Source: Lentinula raphanica (taxonomy: Eukaryota; Basidiomycota; Agaricomycetes; Agaricales; Omphalotaceae). Taken from it: DNA of 64,000 nt. The stretch is from positions 434,001-498,000 of the forward strand of contig JANVFP010000008.1 of assembly GCA_027919835.1 (NCBI GenBank), written 5' to 3'. Numbering within the stretch: position 1 is the stretch's first letter; the number at the start of each line of letters is the position of its first letter. The notes under the pieces are model-generated. The model made no database searches, was not told the DNA's origin, and was given only the letters and a program-made list of their open reading frames with translations. A program made the translations under genes and the position numbers. Below are positions 44,841-57,622 of this stretch, one piece after another.

Positions 44841-45981
44841 CTACTGCACTATCTCATTCATCCAAGAAATCATTTCGGGAATAGCATCCGCAGCTGCCTC
44901 TATTGGCAGGAAATGGCCTACCTGATCATCACCCACTTGTTTCACAGTAACACCCTTTGACCCCAGAGAGTCCCAGATGACCGCTACATCCTCATGCTGG
45001 GCTTTGAACTTCTTTGTGTGTAAAACAAGTATAGGGCAATCCACTGCCGTCTTCCGCAGTTTCTCATCCTCCTCATCATGTTCTAAATCAATAGACGCCC
45101 CGGCACGGTAATCTTCTAGACTGCCAGTCAATACGGCGGGGTTGCGGTACTGTTCAACCCAGCTAGCGACAGCAATGGGATCAAGATGTCCCCGGTGACG
45201 AGGACCGGTCCATGACTCGATGGTATGACTGAAGTAGTAATCAGAAGAAGCTCCGATGAGTGTTTCAGGGAGCGTTGGTGGTTGAGCGAGGAATATCCAG
45301 TGGTATGTGTCTAGTGTTAGTTGATGACCGTTGCTGGAATGCATTTCTGATAGCAGATGATTCGTGCATATAATCCTCTGATTGTAGGAAATACTTACTC
45401 TCAAACATCATTCTAGTCGGGATGATTTCCATCAAGCATAACCCAAGAACGCGGTCTCGGAAATCTTTGGCCATTCGATAGGCAACTCTCGCTCCCCTAT
45501 CATGTCCAGCCACGATGAATCGTTTGCCTGGACTATACATGGTGTCGATGAGCGCCACACAATCTGCTGCGATGGCGCGTTTGGAGTTCTCATAATGAGA
45601 ACCATCCATGGAAGGTATCTTGGTTGAACGGCCATACCTGTAGTCAACGATACAACCAGTATGAGAGCTAAAGCATAATCGGATTGTGAAGAATGCTAAT
45701 ACTTACCCTGGGAGGTCGGGAATCACTACATCCCAATGTTTGAGTATCCCTGCTTTGGAGAGCTCTTGAACGGTTTCATAGTAAAGCGTATGATTCTGTG
45801 GGTACCCATGAAGGAGTAATAGCACTTTTCTTGGATCCTCAGACGAGGTAAGGAGAGGTGATTGGGGTGGGGAATGTCTCAAAGCAAATATCTTCACTGG
45901 AGGGGTTGCCGCCGGTTCATTGATGCTCTTTGCAGCATTGAGGGTGACGAATACTTTTTGAAAGCTTTCTGGAAAGAGCAT
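44841..45981 (-). CDS. Alpha/beta-hydrolase, epoxide hydrolase / haloacid dehalogenase type
   Basis: An alpha/beta-hydrolase of the epoxide hydrolase/dehalogenase branch. The first ATG in frame is at 45979-45981 (open further up to 46095 without ATG). Motifs: VLLLLHGYPQNHTLYY (oxyanion-hole HGYP), DVVIPDLPG then YGRS across an intron, AGHDRGARVAYRMA with Asp as nucleophile, LGLCLMEIIPTRMMF, and the cap region with SDYYFSHTIESWTG. The second acid is in the CPILVLH region (exact residue not assigned) and the catalytic His is in VGHFLP. The gene ends at TAG 44841-44843. Substrate cannot be inferred. The neighbouring genes give no metabolic context. Confidence 0.8.
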
Positions 45982-47428
45982 AGTAGGATGATAGTATGTA
46001 GATAATCTTTGCAGAAGATAGTGAGAGAGCTTCAAGTTGTCAGTAAGTAGTTTAACACGGTCAGATATTCCGCGGCCGAACGGAGTGTGCGACACCGCCG
46101 GATCGATTCTTACTCAGGGCATCTCTCTCTTTCTCTTTCCCGTCATTTCGAAATACGATGGAGGCACTCTTCGATACGCAACTACACACCATACCATTCT
46201 CATCTGAATTCCGCCGGGAACTCTTCCACAATCGACACTGAATCTCAAAGCTTGATTCATTCTTAAGGAACCAGAAAGCATCTCACAGTCTATCCGAGGT
46301 ACTCAAGTTGACTTCAACGCCTAGAGCCCACTACTACTAGGTGCTGAAGCTGAAGCCTGGGTTGCTAAATTCGAGAAAGTGATTTGTCACTCACAATGGT
46401 CCAAATTCACCGTTATACCCGTACTATCTTCTGATACCTTCAACCCGGCCATGACGACTCGAAATAAACAAGACTCATACCTTGGCTGCGAGCCTAGCGC
46501 ATTCTCAAAAGGTAATCAATCTCTGGATACCCTGCTGAGTGCTCGATTGATGGCAAAATCTATCAACTTGCGTCTTAAAAACGTTATTCTCCTCAAAATC
46601 CCCCTGAAGAATATGTCAGGTTTGGACGTCATTTCGAGTGGACATTGGTGAATATACCTGCTCATCAATGCATGCTATACCGTGACAGCTTTATTTCCTT
46701 GACATCAGTATTGTACTCACCTGTACTCACCAGATGAAACCAGATGTTCTGATCATCTACTACTGACTCAAATCAAGTTTACTTCGGCCGGTGGTGTCCT
46801 CCTTGAAGCAAGCTGGTGAATCTTAGGCTTCCCTTTCCTTCGTTTGGCTATTTGGCATATGCTCGCTGTCCTGGGATCCGTCCTTGTGGTCGCGCAGTTA
46901 TCATGTCTTTCCTCGTTCTCGCGGCCCTCATTGTTGTTTTCACGGTTGCGACCTTGCCCGCATTACTGAGATTGACACAATTGTCAATAGGCTGAACATC
47001 AACTTCACGCATAAATTCAACGACATCTATCAACGCTTGTCCGACCCATAAAGCATCGTTTTCTTCGCCCTCTATGTATTAGAGTCTCAAGATAGCCTCT
47101 GGTACTAGTTTGGAACAAACTCCATTACTCGCGTCTTGACCCGGTTTTACCACGAACCGGTTGCGCTGGACGAGCTTTCCACCCTACTCTTTCGGGTACC
47201 TTGTTATTGCTTTTACCGATTTTCTGTATGCCAAGTACGGACAGAATTATTTGTAGCACTAGCTATTTTGGCCAGCAGCGTCCAATTAGCTCTCTGTAAT
47301 TGGTCACAGCACGGAAATCCCGAACAATTCTCACGTTCTACGTTGAACAAGGCGATGTCACCACGGCTGACGAACAGAAGTTGCCGACACAAGAGAAGAC
47401 GTTCAACCCTTCTATCTTCTTGACCACG
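45982..47428. other. 1.4 kb without a recognisable gene
   Basis: Short open pieces on the plus strand (for example 46379-46651 and 47136-47423) and one on the minus strand (46848-47033). They read partly like protein, but none begins and ends cleanly or shows a family motif. It may hold a decayed gene or element fragment; I could not identify it. Confidence 0.35.
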
Positions 47429-48891
<1,463 letters not shown>

Positions 48892-49117
48892 ATACGGGAT
48901 TCGAAGGAGAAGAGTTTATTATCGTGTAGACGGTGTAGTCAACGTCCTTGAATCTATTTTACAAGTATACATTCTGGCAATTGAAGAAATTGACGCGAGG
49001 TGTGAACTCGAGGTTTGCTTACGCGATCGTATTTTGTCTCACAATTGAGTTACCCTTTCTTGTGTAAGGAGGTATAAAAACCCATGGAACCCGTAGTTTC
49101 CTTGAACGGCGTACTAT

Positions 49118-51031
49118 ATGATGGACTCAACCTTCAAACCTACCGTCGTCTCTGCTCCTGGCAAAGTTCTTATCGCTGGCGGTTATCTTGTTCTAGATCC
49201 TGCATATTCTGGCATCGTAATCTCAACTTCATCGCGCTTCTACACCGTCATAAAGCCCTTGACTCCTCCAACGGCGAATACAATCAGAGTTCGGTCTCCC
49301 CAGTTCAGAGATTCAACATGGACGTACTCTCTCTCTTTTGATCCCTTGGTAAAAGTGCACCCTGATGTGAACAAGTGAGTCGCCAATCACTTCTCGCGTA
49401 TGAAGTCTTATCGCGATGATTCGTGTCTGATCGTTCGTCCAGCACGAGCAAGAACAAATTTGTCCATCTTGCTCTTCAACATACCATTGCTCTTGCTTGC
49501 GAAGCTCACGAAGACACAACGAAGCAGTTACTTACAGGAGGGTTGGATATTGCTATAGTCGGCGACAACGACTTCTACTCGCAGCGGGCACAGGTTAGTT
49601 TCCATTGTTCTTTTCCCATCTAAACCGAGCTGATGACTCGATTTCGCATCACAGTTAGATGCTCTGAATCTGCCAATTACCCTAGAATCTCTAGCCTCAA
49701 TTCCACCTTTCTCTGCGCAGGGTGTCACTCTGTCCGAAGTTCGTAAGACTGGACTCGGGTCTTCTGCAGCTCTTATTACTTCTTTGGTCTCCGGTTTACT
49801 CGTTCATCTCGGAACGATTTCAACTACCGCACTTCAAGAAGATGGAGGATCCGAGAGAAAACTCGCTCACAATCTCGCGCAATTTATTCATTGTCTGGCC
49901 CAAGGCAAGGTCGGAAGTGGCTTCGACGTGGCCGCTGCAGTTTTTGGAAGTCATCTGTACACGCGTTTCGATCCCCGCGTTATAGCTCCCTTGATGGGAG
50001 ACAATTCTGTGCGTACGAGATGTTCGTGAGTTTCGTTTCTTCTGATCATTTAAATTCTTTTCTGTTCTCTGTAGGTGCAACCGAATTCGTTGCTGCAAAT
50101 AGTCTCAGCTGAGAATACGTCTTGGGATTACCATATTAGACCGTTTCAACTCCCGCCTCTTACGAGGATCATGCTAGCTGATGTCAACGCAGGAAGTGAT
50201 ACACCATCTTTCATTGGAAAAGTGCAGGAATGGAGAAAAGCTTATCCAGAGCGAGGTCGGTGCATATTAAGTCTTTCATTGAAAACTCACTGAGAATATC
50301 ATATGTTCAGCGTATGCTATATGGACTGCCATCGACAAACAGAACCAATCTTTAGCTTCTACTCTTCTACGGATATCAGATTATCATTCTCAAAACCCTC
50401 TTAAGTATGCTTCCATTGTAAAGTTCATATCTACATTGCAACCGATACAGGTAAGCGTAATTGCCAGGCGTCTTGAGAGATGTTCTCAGAGATTTCATCT
50501 TAGTGGACAGCAGACCCTTCCCTTCCAGATTTTGAAACTCAGGTTGCAGCTGAATTTCATGCAGCCCACAGGACGATGATGGTAATCATACTCTTCTCTA
50601 ATGAAATTTCTGGCCTTGTTCACATGTTACTATCGATCAGGAAATTCGTCGATGCATGAAAGAAATGGGAGAACTTTCCGGTGCTGCTATCGAACCTCCT
50701 GAACAGACTAAACTATTGGACAAGTGCTGCGCCCAAGCGGGGGTGATAGGTGGGGGTGTTCCAGGCGGTCAGTCAATGTTTACTCAATCTGTATATCTGT
50801 TAACGTTGAATTCTTGATGACATAGCGGGAGGGTACGACGCTGTATGGGTCTTGATGTGCGAACCAGAACAGTGTAGACCTGATCAGTGGCCACGCGAGC
50901 GTGTCGAGCATCTCTGGAGCCATTACACCGAACTCAAAGTCACACCTCTTTCTGCAGTGGAAAGTATGGCAAAGGGGGCCCGACTGGAGAACATAGACGA
51001 GATTGTGGGGCTGAAGAATGCAATGCAGTAA
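49118..51031 (+). CDS. ERG8: Phosphomevalonate kinase
   Basis: GHMP-family kinase making mevalonate diphosphate in the sterol/isoprenoid pathway. From ATG 49118 it reads VVSAPGKVLIAGGYLVLDP, with the family's first motif. Then come KFVHLALQHTIALA, LDIAIVGDNDFYSQR, the ATP-binding GHMP motif RKTGLGSSAALITSLVSG, VGSGFDVAAAVFGSHLYTRF, FQLPPLTRIMLADVNAGSDTPS and the third motif VIGGGVPG/AGGYDAVWVL across an intron. It ends at TAA 51029-51031. About eight introns of 50-60 nt. It lies 226 bp downstream of HEM15 on the same strand. Confidence 0.9.
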
Positions 51032-51575
51032 TAAAAATGTTTCAGCATGTCTTTGCCAGCAGTTTGCCAGCAGTTCTTAATGAAGCAGATCTCAGGTAGT
51101 GTCAGGTAGTGTGATGATATCCGTACAAGTACATAGTTGATGTACATAGTAATGAGTAAATCTAGTAGGAGTTGACCTGCGAAGAGGTCGAACGAGTCCA
51201 AAATTTGTGTGAGTAGGTGTTATAGGTGGTAGTTCCAGTAAGTCTTGAGAGCAGGGCTCAGATGATGTTACAGTTTGGCAGAAAGAAGGAAAATTATGGA
51301 GCCAGCAAAAAAGAAGTGCATAGCTGGAAAACATCAACGGAGACGATATGTGTTGAAATTTGGTTCTTACCAACACATTCATTCAAAACCTTTGTTGGAG
51401 TGATGGTCCTCATTCAAGCTCATCAAGAGAAGTGTCTGCTATGCTGGATGGTAGGTCTTCACCTTACATAGGATGGTGAGATATCACCAGCTCAGAATTC
51501 GGTAATGTCCAATATGTCCATATTATAAAGTGTACAGTGTAAATAAGTGGCAGAGATAGTAGACGGACGTATGTA
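51032..51575. other. Convergent 3' region
   Basis: 3' sides of ERG8 and the transporter gene. The phrase AGGTAGTGTCAGGTAGTGTG near 51096 is a short direct repeat. No gene seen. Confidence 0.5.
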
Positions 51576-53698
51576 CTACATACACATTTTTGCTTCCCCT
51601 TCCTTTGTCCATGATTTTCTAAGAGCAAGAAACAAGGAGAGAGTCATGACTGTAACTCCAAAGACTACACAGATAAACGCTGGTAGTCTCTTACGGTTGT
51701 ACCATGGCAGTGATTGATTTGAGAGTTTCAGATAACATGCGGCTGGGAAAATGAACGCAAGAGCAGTAGCAGAAACTCCGCCTGTAATTTCGAGCATGAC
51801 CCCAAGGTCGCAAGTTATCATAGCAACTGAATATGCCAAGTTTCGGTTTGAGCTCAATGAGATGCCGCAAAAAACGGCAACACTCACGCGTCATTGAAGA
51901 GAAGAGGATGGTGGTGGTGAAAAATAAGTGGCGTTGTGGATTAAATTCTTCATGGGCAAAGAAATAATCTTCTATGACCTGAATAGAAGAAATCGTCATT
52001 GCAACCGGAGAACTAGATGGCAATGTCCAACGTACTTCTCTACAAACAAAGAGTTCTAATGGCAAGGTTGTGAACATGTTCAAACCAAAGCAGAACCGCG
52101 CCACATTGATCATCGTATTATTCTGTGAGAATTTCAATCGGACAATTCTCAATGGACACAGGTCGAGCAACTCACAGAAGGGAAGTTATTCAAGATGTTC
52201 CCTTGCGTTTTGTCTGTGAATACGACGTAGCCTGATATTGCTAGTGTACAACAAGACACGAGGGAGATAAGCGTAGATACGTGAGTGACCTGGGCAAACC
52301 GGTCAAGCGTTGGTGTTTTCAAGCTTCCATAGATGAGAAGGGAGTTGTGGTGACAGACTACGTGCAGGATGTCAGTAATGGTATGTTACTTTTAGAAATA
52401 AAAGCTCACCAAATGCAAAGCTGATCACACCGATAGCTTGGAAGATGCCTGCATTCACGAAGGAGAATCGCAGGGATGGATCACCTTTAAGTATCGCAGG
52501 AACTTGAGGTCCCTCTATGAGTACCGACACGACAATGATAATCATACTGATCAAGGCTAGTCCTGAAGCGCGTGAGAGCTTGTGGATGTCGCGATATAGA
52601 GATAGCGGGTACGACACACAAGTCGTACAAAGGAAAATGATGAACTGCCTGTTTGTTAATAGTCCAAGTACGGGTATCTTGTATAGGGTTGGAAATATGG
52701 AACGAATGACATGAGGTATGGTGTCCCCAATGATGATACCGAAAGCGCACATTCCTAATTCGCCTTCATCAAATGCGATTCATTGGGAAGTCATGATCAA
52801 GACACACCTCCAAAAGCAAAAGAGAATTGGAAGAATGATACGGCTGCACGACCACTGGACCCAAAGCAGTGGTTCATAATGTCGATATAGGTGTGGCTGC
52901 CGCTAAGTTTGGCGTTTACGACGATTAAACGAATCGTCCAATCTGTAACCCCACATAACACCACTAGCAGGACAAGTCCTACAAAGAAGCCAGCTTGACT
53001 GATAGCATATGGCAGTCCTAGAACAGAGGTTAGAGATTACTTGGTGCTTCTTGTGGATGGACAATGGAGATTTCACCAATGATGCCTGAATGAACAGACC
53101 GGATACGTGTCAGCGGGTTCTACGATTGGTCGTGCCTCCTTATTCACCTGCTCCTAATATTGAATTTGCCATATTTGCGATAGAATCGAATAATCCTCCT
53201 CCCGCCGTTCGTTTGGCTGCTATCGCTTCGAGGTCGAGATCAATCCCATTCGAATCTCGCAACGGTAATGGACTGTCGAAAGATTGACGCGAAGAGTCTA
53301 GTAGACCGACTATGAGAGGTACATTGTTGCCTGTGTGCGCTCTTGGAGTTCTTGACGCTTCTTCTGTATCGTTGTCCAGTTCATCGCTGTCAAGTTCAAA
53401 TTCTGTAGAACATGCATTGTTCAAATCAGAATCAGAATTAATCTGGATCTGCAGAGTACTCACCTGCTTCCCGGCTGGCAGTCGTAGAGCGCAGTGGAGG
53501 ACCGATGACCTGTACAGCTTCCTGGAATCTCACAGAATGACCGTGCTTCGAAGAACTAGAACTAGCGAGAGGCTCTTCATCATCATCGTCGTCAATAGAG
53601 AACACTACATCGTGGTCGCCAAGTAAAGGTTGGCTCGCTTCTCCGTTTTCGGCATTGTCTGGGGCAGTCCTATCCCTTGATTTGTTAGAGGAGAACAT
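51576..53698 (-). CDS. AVT-type (SLC38/AAAP) amino acid transporter
   Basis: A multi-pass transporter of the amino acid/auxin permease superfamily, closest by eye to the vacuolar Avt5/Avt6/Avt7-SLC38 branch. ATG at 53696-53698. The N-terminal 150 residues are cytosolic, acidic and Ser-rich (FSIDDDDDEEPLASSSSS). The core begins with FDSIANMANSILGAG followed by GIIGLPYAISQAGFFVG. Further membrane segments: NHCFGSSGRAAVSFFQFSFAFGG, FIIFLCTTCVSYPLSLYRD, GLALISMIIIVVSVL, FQAIGVISFAF joined to VCHHNSLLIYGSL, LISLVSCCTLAISGYVVF, FGLNMFTTLPLELFVCRE, LGVMLEITGGVSATALAFI and LPAFICVVFGVTVMTLSLFLAL. That is about eleven helices. It ends at TAG 51576-51578. Divergent from the next gene with 165 bp between starts. 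Confidence 0.85.
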
Positions 53699-53863
53699 TG
53701 AGTATTACCATGGACGTTGAGAAGAGAGCGTGTGGGTGAGTAAGATGAATGACTACGGGCTGTGAAGAGGGGAATACATCCCACGTGGGAAACGCTTTGC
53801 TATATGGACTTGAACACCTCTCTTCTAACTTTCTTTGCGGGCTGGCTATTCTGATTCTTCCAA

Positions 53864-55230
53864 ATGATACTCTGTATATACTCTGGTTTTGTCTATCTTC
53901 TACTTCTCCTTCAATCGGCACGCGCTATCCAGACCTCGCCCGCTACATTAGCGTCACAATATTCTCTCTCAACTAGCACCTCTCTGCCATTTCCAACAGC
54001 AACTCTCTCTAGTTCAAACTCCCAATCTCTAATCGTTTCTGAATGGTCTTTGAGCAAAGGACGTATTCAAGATCAAGCCAGTGATCTCGCGTTTGTCACC
54101 AATCCGTTTCCTGAAAACTCTACAAGTTCCTCAAGCCCCGTTCTGCAAGTAAATTATCCTGAAGGAAGCTACTCGCATAATACTGGAGGTTCACAGTTTG
54201 AAAACTTGTGGAACACGACTGACGGATCATCTTTTCAATCAATGCTCCTGAGCTACGAGGTAAGCCAGTGTTCAGACTCGAATGCATCACGTTCCGCGGT
54301 CATTGGGCCAAGATAGCTCTAATTACTCCTTCAAGGTGGCCTTCGATGAGAACTTCGACTGGGTCCTCGGGGGCAAACTTCCAGGACTTAGGGGAGGCAC
54401 GAACGTTACAGGCTGTAGCGGAGGTGATGAACCTACAGGTTTAGATTGCTTCAGTACGCGCTTGATGTGGAGACCGAATGGGGCTGGAGAAGGTGCATTC
54501 TTTGTTGCGATGTCTTTCCGTGCCATAACCAATGAACAGTATACGCGTATATCCCTACGACGAGCTCCTTCTGTCAAGAGAAAGACATCATTTGCAATTC
54601 TGATTTCGGTGTCAGTATTTCTCGAGGAGCTTTCACATTCACTGCTGGAGAGTGAGTAACATCTGCATTTGCATCTCCTCAAGGATTATGAACCTTCGAT
54701 AGATGGAACCATGTTACGCTGTTTGTGCAAATGAACTCTCCAGTCACCACTGCCAACGGTGTTCTTCAGTTGTAGTAAGATCGTAACAGAGATTAACGGC
54801 CGCTACCAGTATTGAATATTTCTTCAGTCTCAATGACCAACAGGTTGTATCCAGGCAAGATCTCCAATATCGACGTGGTTCGTCTGTCGATATAAACGGA
54901 TTCTACTTCTCGTATGTCTCTTAGCCTTGAATTGGGATTGCACTGATATTTCGACGTTTCTCAGTACATTCTTTGGAGGTGAGATTCAGAATGAAAACTA
55001 TACTCAGGTCAGTTCAATGATCGTTGGATGTAGGCTCTGATAGCACATGGGCAACGCCTGTCACTACGCACACCTATTATCGAAACATCCAACTTTGGGG
55101 AAGCGCTAATCCTTCCAATGGGACTGCACTCAACACTGCAGTCAATCCTGCGCTTAGGACCATCCAGCCAATCAATTATCTTCTCATCCTGGTGTCTATG
55201 TTTGCCACTACCTGGAGCATGCTCATTTGA
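53864..55230 (+). CDS. Secreted, GPI-anchored polysaccharide lyase 14-like protein
   Basis: Probable cell-surface protein related to fungal polysaccharide lyase family 14 (alginate/glucuronan lyase-like). From ATG 53864 there is a signal peptide (YLLLLLQSARA/IQT) and a Ser/Thr-rich stretch. The domain reads VNYPEGSYSHNTGG, FQSMLLSYE, an intron, VAFDENFDWVLGGKLPGLRG, CSGG, CFSTRLMWRPNGAGE, and across further introns VYAYIP, FGVSISRGAFTFTAGE, WNHVTLFVQMNSP, NGFYFSTFFGG and STWATPVTTHTYYRNIQLW. The C-terminus INYLLILVSMFATTWSMLI after small residues looks like a GPI attachment signal. All joins that I checked keep phase. Substrate is not known; wall remodelling is the likely setting. Confidence 0.78.
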
Positions 55231-56232
55231 CGTTGTTTTATGTTATGTAGCTCATGAATTTCATCTCAGTGGATGGTGATTCACAATAAAAAACACACGT
55301 TCCATGGTTGTTAATGTTATTGTCACTCCCGCGCCACTCTTACCATTCGTTCAGGTAATTTTCGCACTGGGGTTTATTGCAACAATCAACGGAGATCTAC
55401 TAGTACCCTCACAGTTAAGCCGGCTCGAGCAAAAATTCGGGCAGGATGCGGAGACGGGAGATTTTGCTTTCCGACGTGTGTGTTTAAATTGTCAGACCAT
55501 AAAGAAGCCATGATGCAGGAGGATGCAGGTCCAACGTCCGTACGCTTTGACGCCGGACTTGAGATGACCCTTTACTCAGAATCCTCTAAGCCTGGTGTCT
55601 TCATTAGATCCGTTTAAGCGGACAAGAGTCGGGAGAAAACACTACTGAGCTTTCATTGGTGGAAGCCAGGTGGCTCTATCCCATCAACTTATAACTGTTC
55701 TCCAGTGTCCGAGGATCTCTACATCTGTTTCTGACCGTTCAGTGTTCGATTTCGGAGTAAGTCTGGTCAACGACTCATTGGAATCGCGTATATGCGCTGA
55801 CACGCGATTCTAGCAATAGATACAAGCCTCGAGTATTACCAGGTATAACCCGGGAAGTTTCAACGTCCGCGCCAGCCCTCAGAGGACAACCCGAAGATTG
55901 CACTGCTTTGAGTCACTAACTGAATTGTGAATCTTGGAATCAAGAAGATTAGAGGAATCAGTCGATCTTTCGGACGGCGTTGGTTTCATTATAACCGAGG
56001 AAAATATGTTGGATTTCCTGGGGCGGTCTCGTCAGTCCGTGGATTTTTCCAGTGATATATACAAGGGTTTGGAACTAACGAAATGAATTCGACTCAGAGA
56101 TTTCTATCTATATGTAGATTCCAGACTTTTTGACCAGGTTAGATCTTCTACTCTTCTTCTCGAATTCCTCTGAGCAAAAGCACTGCAGGTCTTCTAGAAT
56201 CTACACCCACCCTCCTTTCATCATTTCGTTGG
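55231..56232. other. 1 kb without a recognisable gene
   Basis: Contains a plus-strand ORF at 55304-55513 with no motif and no clear splice partners. I see nothing else. Confidence 0.4.
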
Positions 56233-56880
56233 ATGCATTCTTTTGCCACATCGTGGAATTCAACCGTCCCTATGGATGCTCTCCCTTCACATTTTCCCGC
56301 CAACTTGAAGGTCGCGGTTTCATGGATGCTGTCACAACTGCCATGTATAGGTTGTGCTCGGACTTCGAGAACAAACCTAGGCTCACGGAATCTTCGACGT
56401 AACCTTAGGTCGATAGCACGACGCGGCCTACGAAGCCCAGAAGACCATCCACTGCTTCTCACTCTCATTTTATTTGCCGCCATCGTCATTCCTTTGCTAT
56501 GCCTCTATGGTCTTCGACTATATGCGCGCCACAGAAGGGTCGAAGAGCGCGAAGATATTGAGGCTTCCATCCGTTACAGGCTCGAGCTACAAAATAATAT
56601 CGATAGACTCGAACGGGATTTTATGATCCCTGGGTCTGTAGCAGAGCCCCTCCCGCCATACTTCCCTCGTCCCCCTGCTTATTCTTTGGAGATGGACTCT
56701 ACCACTATCCTCAGTCCCCTTGGTAGTGCAGATAGTGCGATTTCAGAAGAAACAAAAATCGCACCTTTGTCACCTGTTCACAGCAGACAGAGACCATCCA
56801 CTGCTACATGCTTGCCAGGTTTGGGACACGAGCCCTGTCCTGGGAGTAGCCCACGTAGCGGTCAAAGCTGCATGCATTAG
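56233..56880 (+). CDS. Hypothetical single-pass membrane protein with PY motif
   Basis: One uninterrupted ORF of 215 residues. An N-terminal polar/basic region is followed by one membrane helix (PLLLTLILFAAIVIPLLCLY), a basic stop-transfer stretch (RLYARHRR), a short charged helix and a Pro/Ser-rich tail with PPAY and PLPPYFPRPP, possible WW-domain ligands for a Rsp5-type ubiquitin ligase (inference). The ATG choice is the first in frame; a later Met at 56272 is possible. No family recognised. Confidence 0.5.
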   Translation: MHSFATSWNSTVPMDALPSHFPANLKVAVSWMLSQLPCIGCARTSRTNLGSRNLRRNLRSIARRGLRSPEDHPLLLTLILFAAIVIPLLCLYGLRLYARHRRVEEREDIEASIRYRLELQNNIDRLERDFMIPGSVAEPLPPYFPRPPAYSLEMDSTTILSPLGSADSAISEETKIAPLSPVHSRQRPSTATCLPGLGHEPCPGSSPRSGQSCMH

Positions 56881-57622
56881 CCATACACTTCCATCTGCCA
56901 GAAGTATCAATAACGACCGTGTTCTTTGACATCGAATGTTGCGAACGTTTACTATTACTCCCACCGACTTGGACTCGGCTTAATTTTTGTTGTAAGTGAT
57001 AGATCGAACAATGTGTCCGTACTGTGAAGTAGACTTACCTTGAATCACCTTACACCGATGATGATTAGAACTGAGTAAGGAACGAATGAATGTGAGTGTG
57101 AATGATGATTTCCCTTTGAAGTTATCTTCAGGAGCCCCAAAAGTTTCCTAGTAGCCGGGTCAAACTTGAAGATAACACCACTCATCGCAGGCATGTTCTG
57201 TACCTGAAGCAGATTCTGAGCATGTACTAGGTGTCATAGTAGACTCAATGGTCAGTGAGCCTCGGCACTACCTGTCGTCCTGAGCTTGAGGCCTTCGGGC
57301 CCGGGGGCGGTCGAGTCTGCTGCCTCAAGCTCAAGAGTCAATTGTCATTAGCAAATTGGGGTGCTCGTTGGCACGTTGTTGGATATTTATCACAATCATG
57401 TTTGACAATGTCCCGGTGTTGGAACAGTCTGGATTTAGCTATAAGGTTAAGCCAAGGTGCATATGCACCAATTCACAGTGGTCGCTGTGAATGGAAAACG
57501 TGAGTTGCGGACCTTTCGGACATAAGCGGGTCTGGAACGGCCGAAATTGCTAATCGATTGCACCATCCCGAGTTAAGCGCCTGCATTCCGAAAATCTTTG
57601 CAAGAAACTTTCACCACGACTC
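56881..57622. other. Intergenic with a 12-bp inverted repeat
   Basis: No gene recognised. TGAGCTTGAGGC at 57281-57292 is repeated inverted as GCCTCAAGCTCA at 57322-57333, with a GC-rich 29-base spacer, and could form a hairpin. Confidence 0.45.

Noticed and set aside
57255..57503. 82-aa plus-strand ORF
   Set aside because: It runs over the inverted repeat, has no homologue I know and no splice context.
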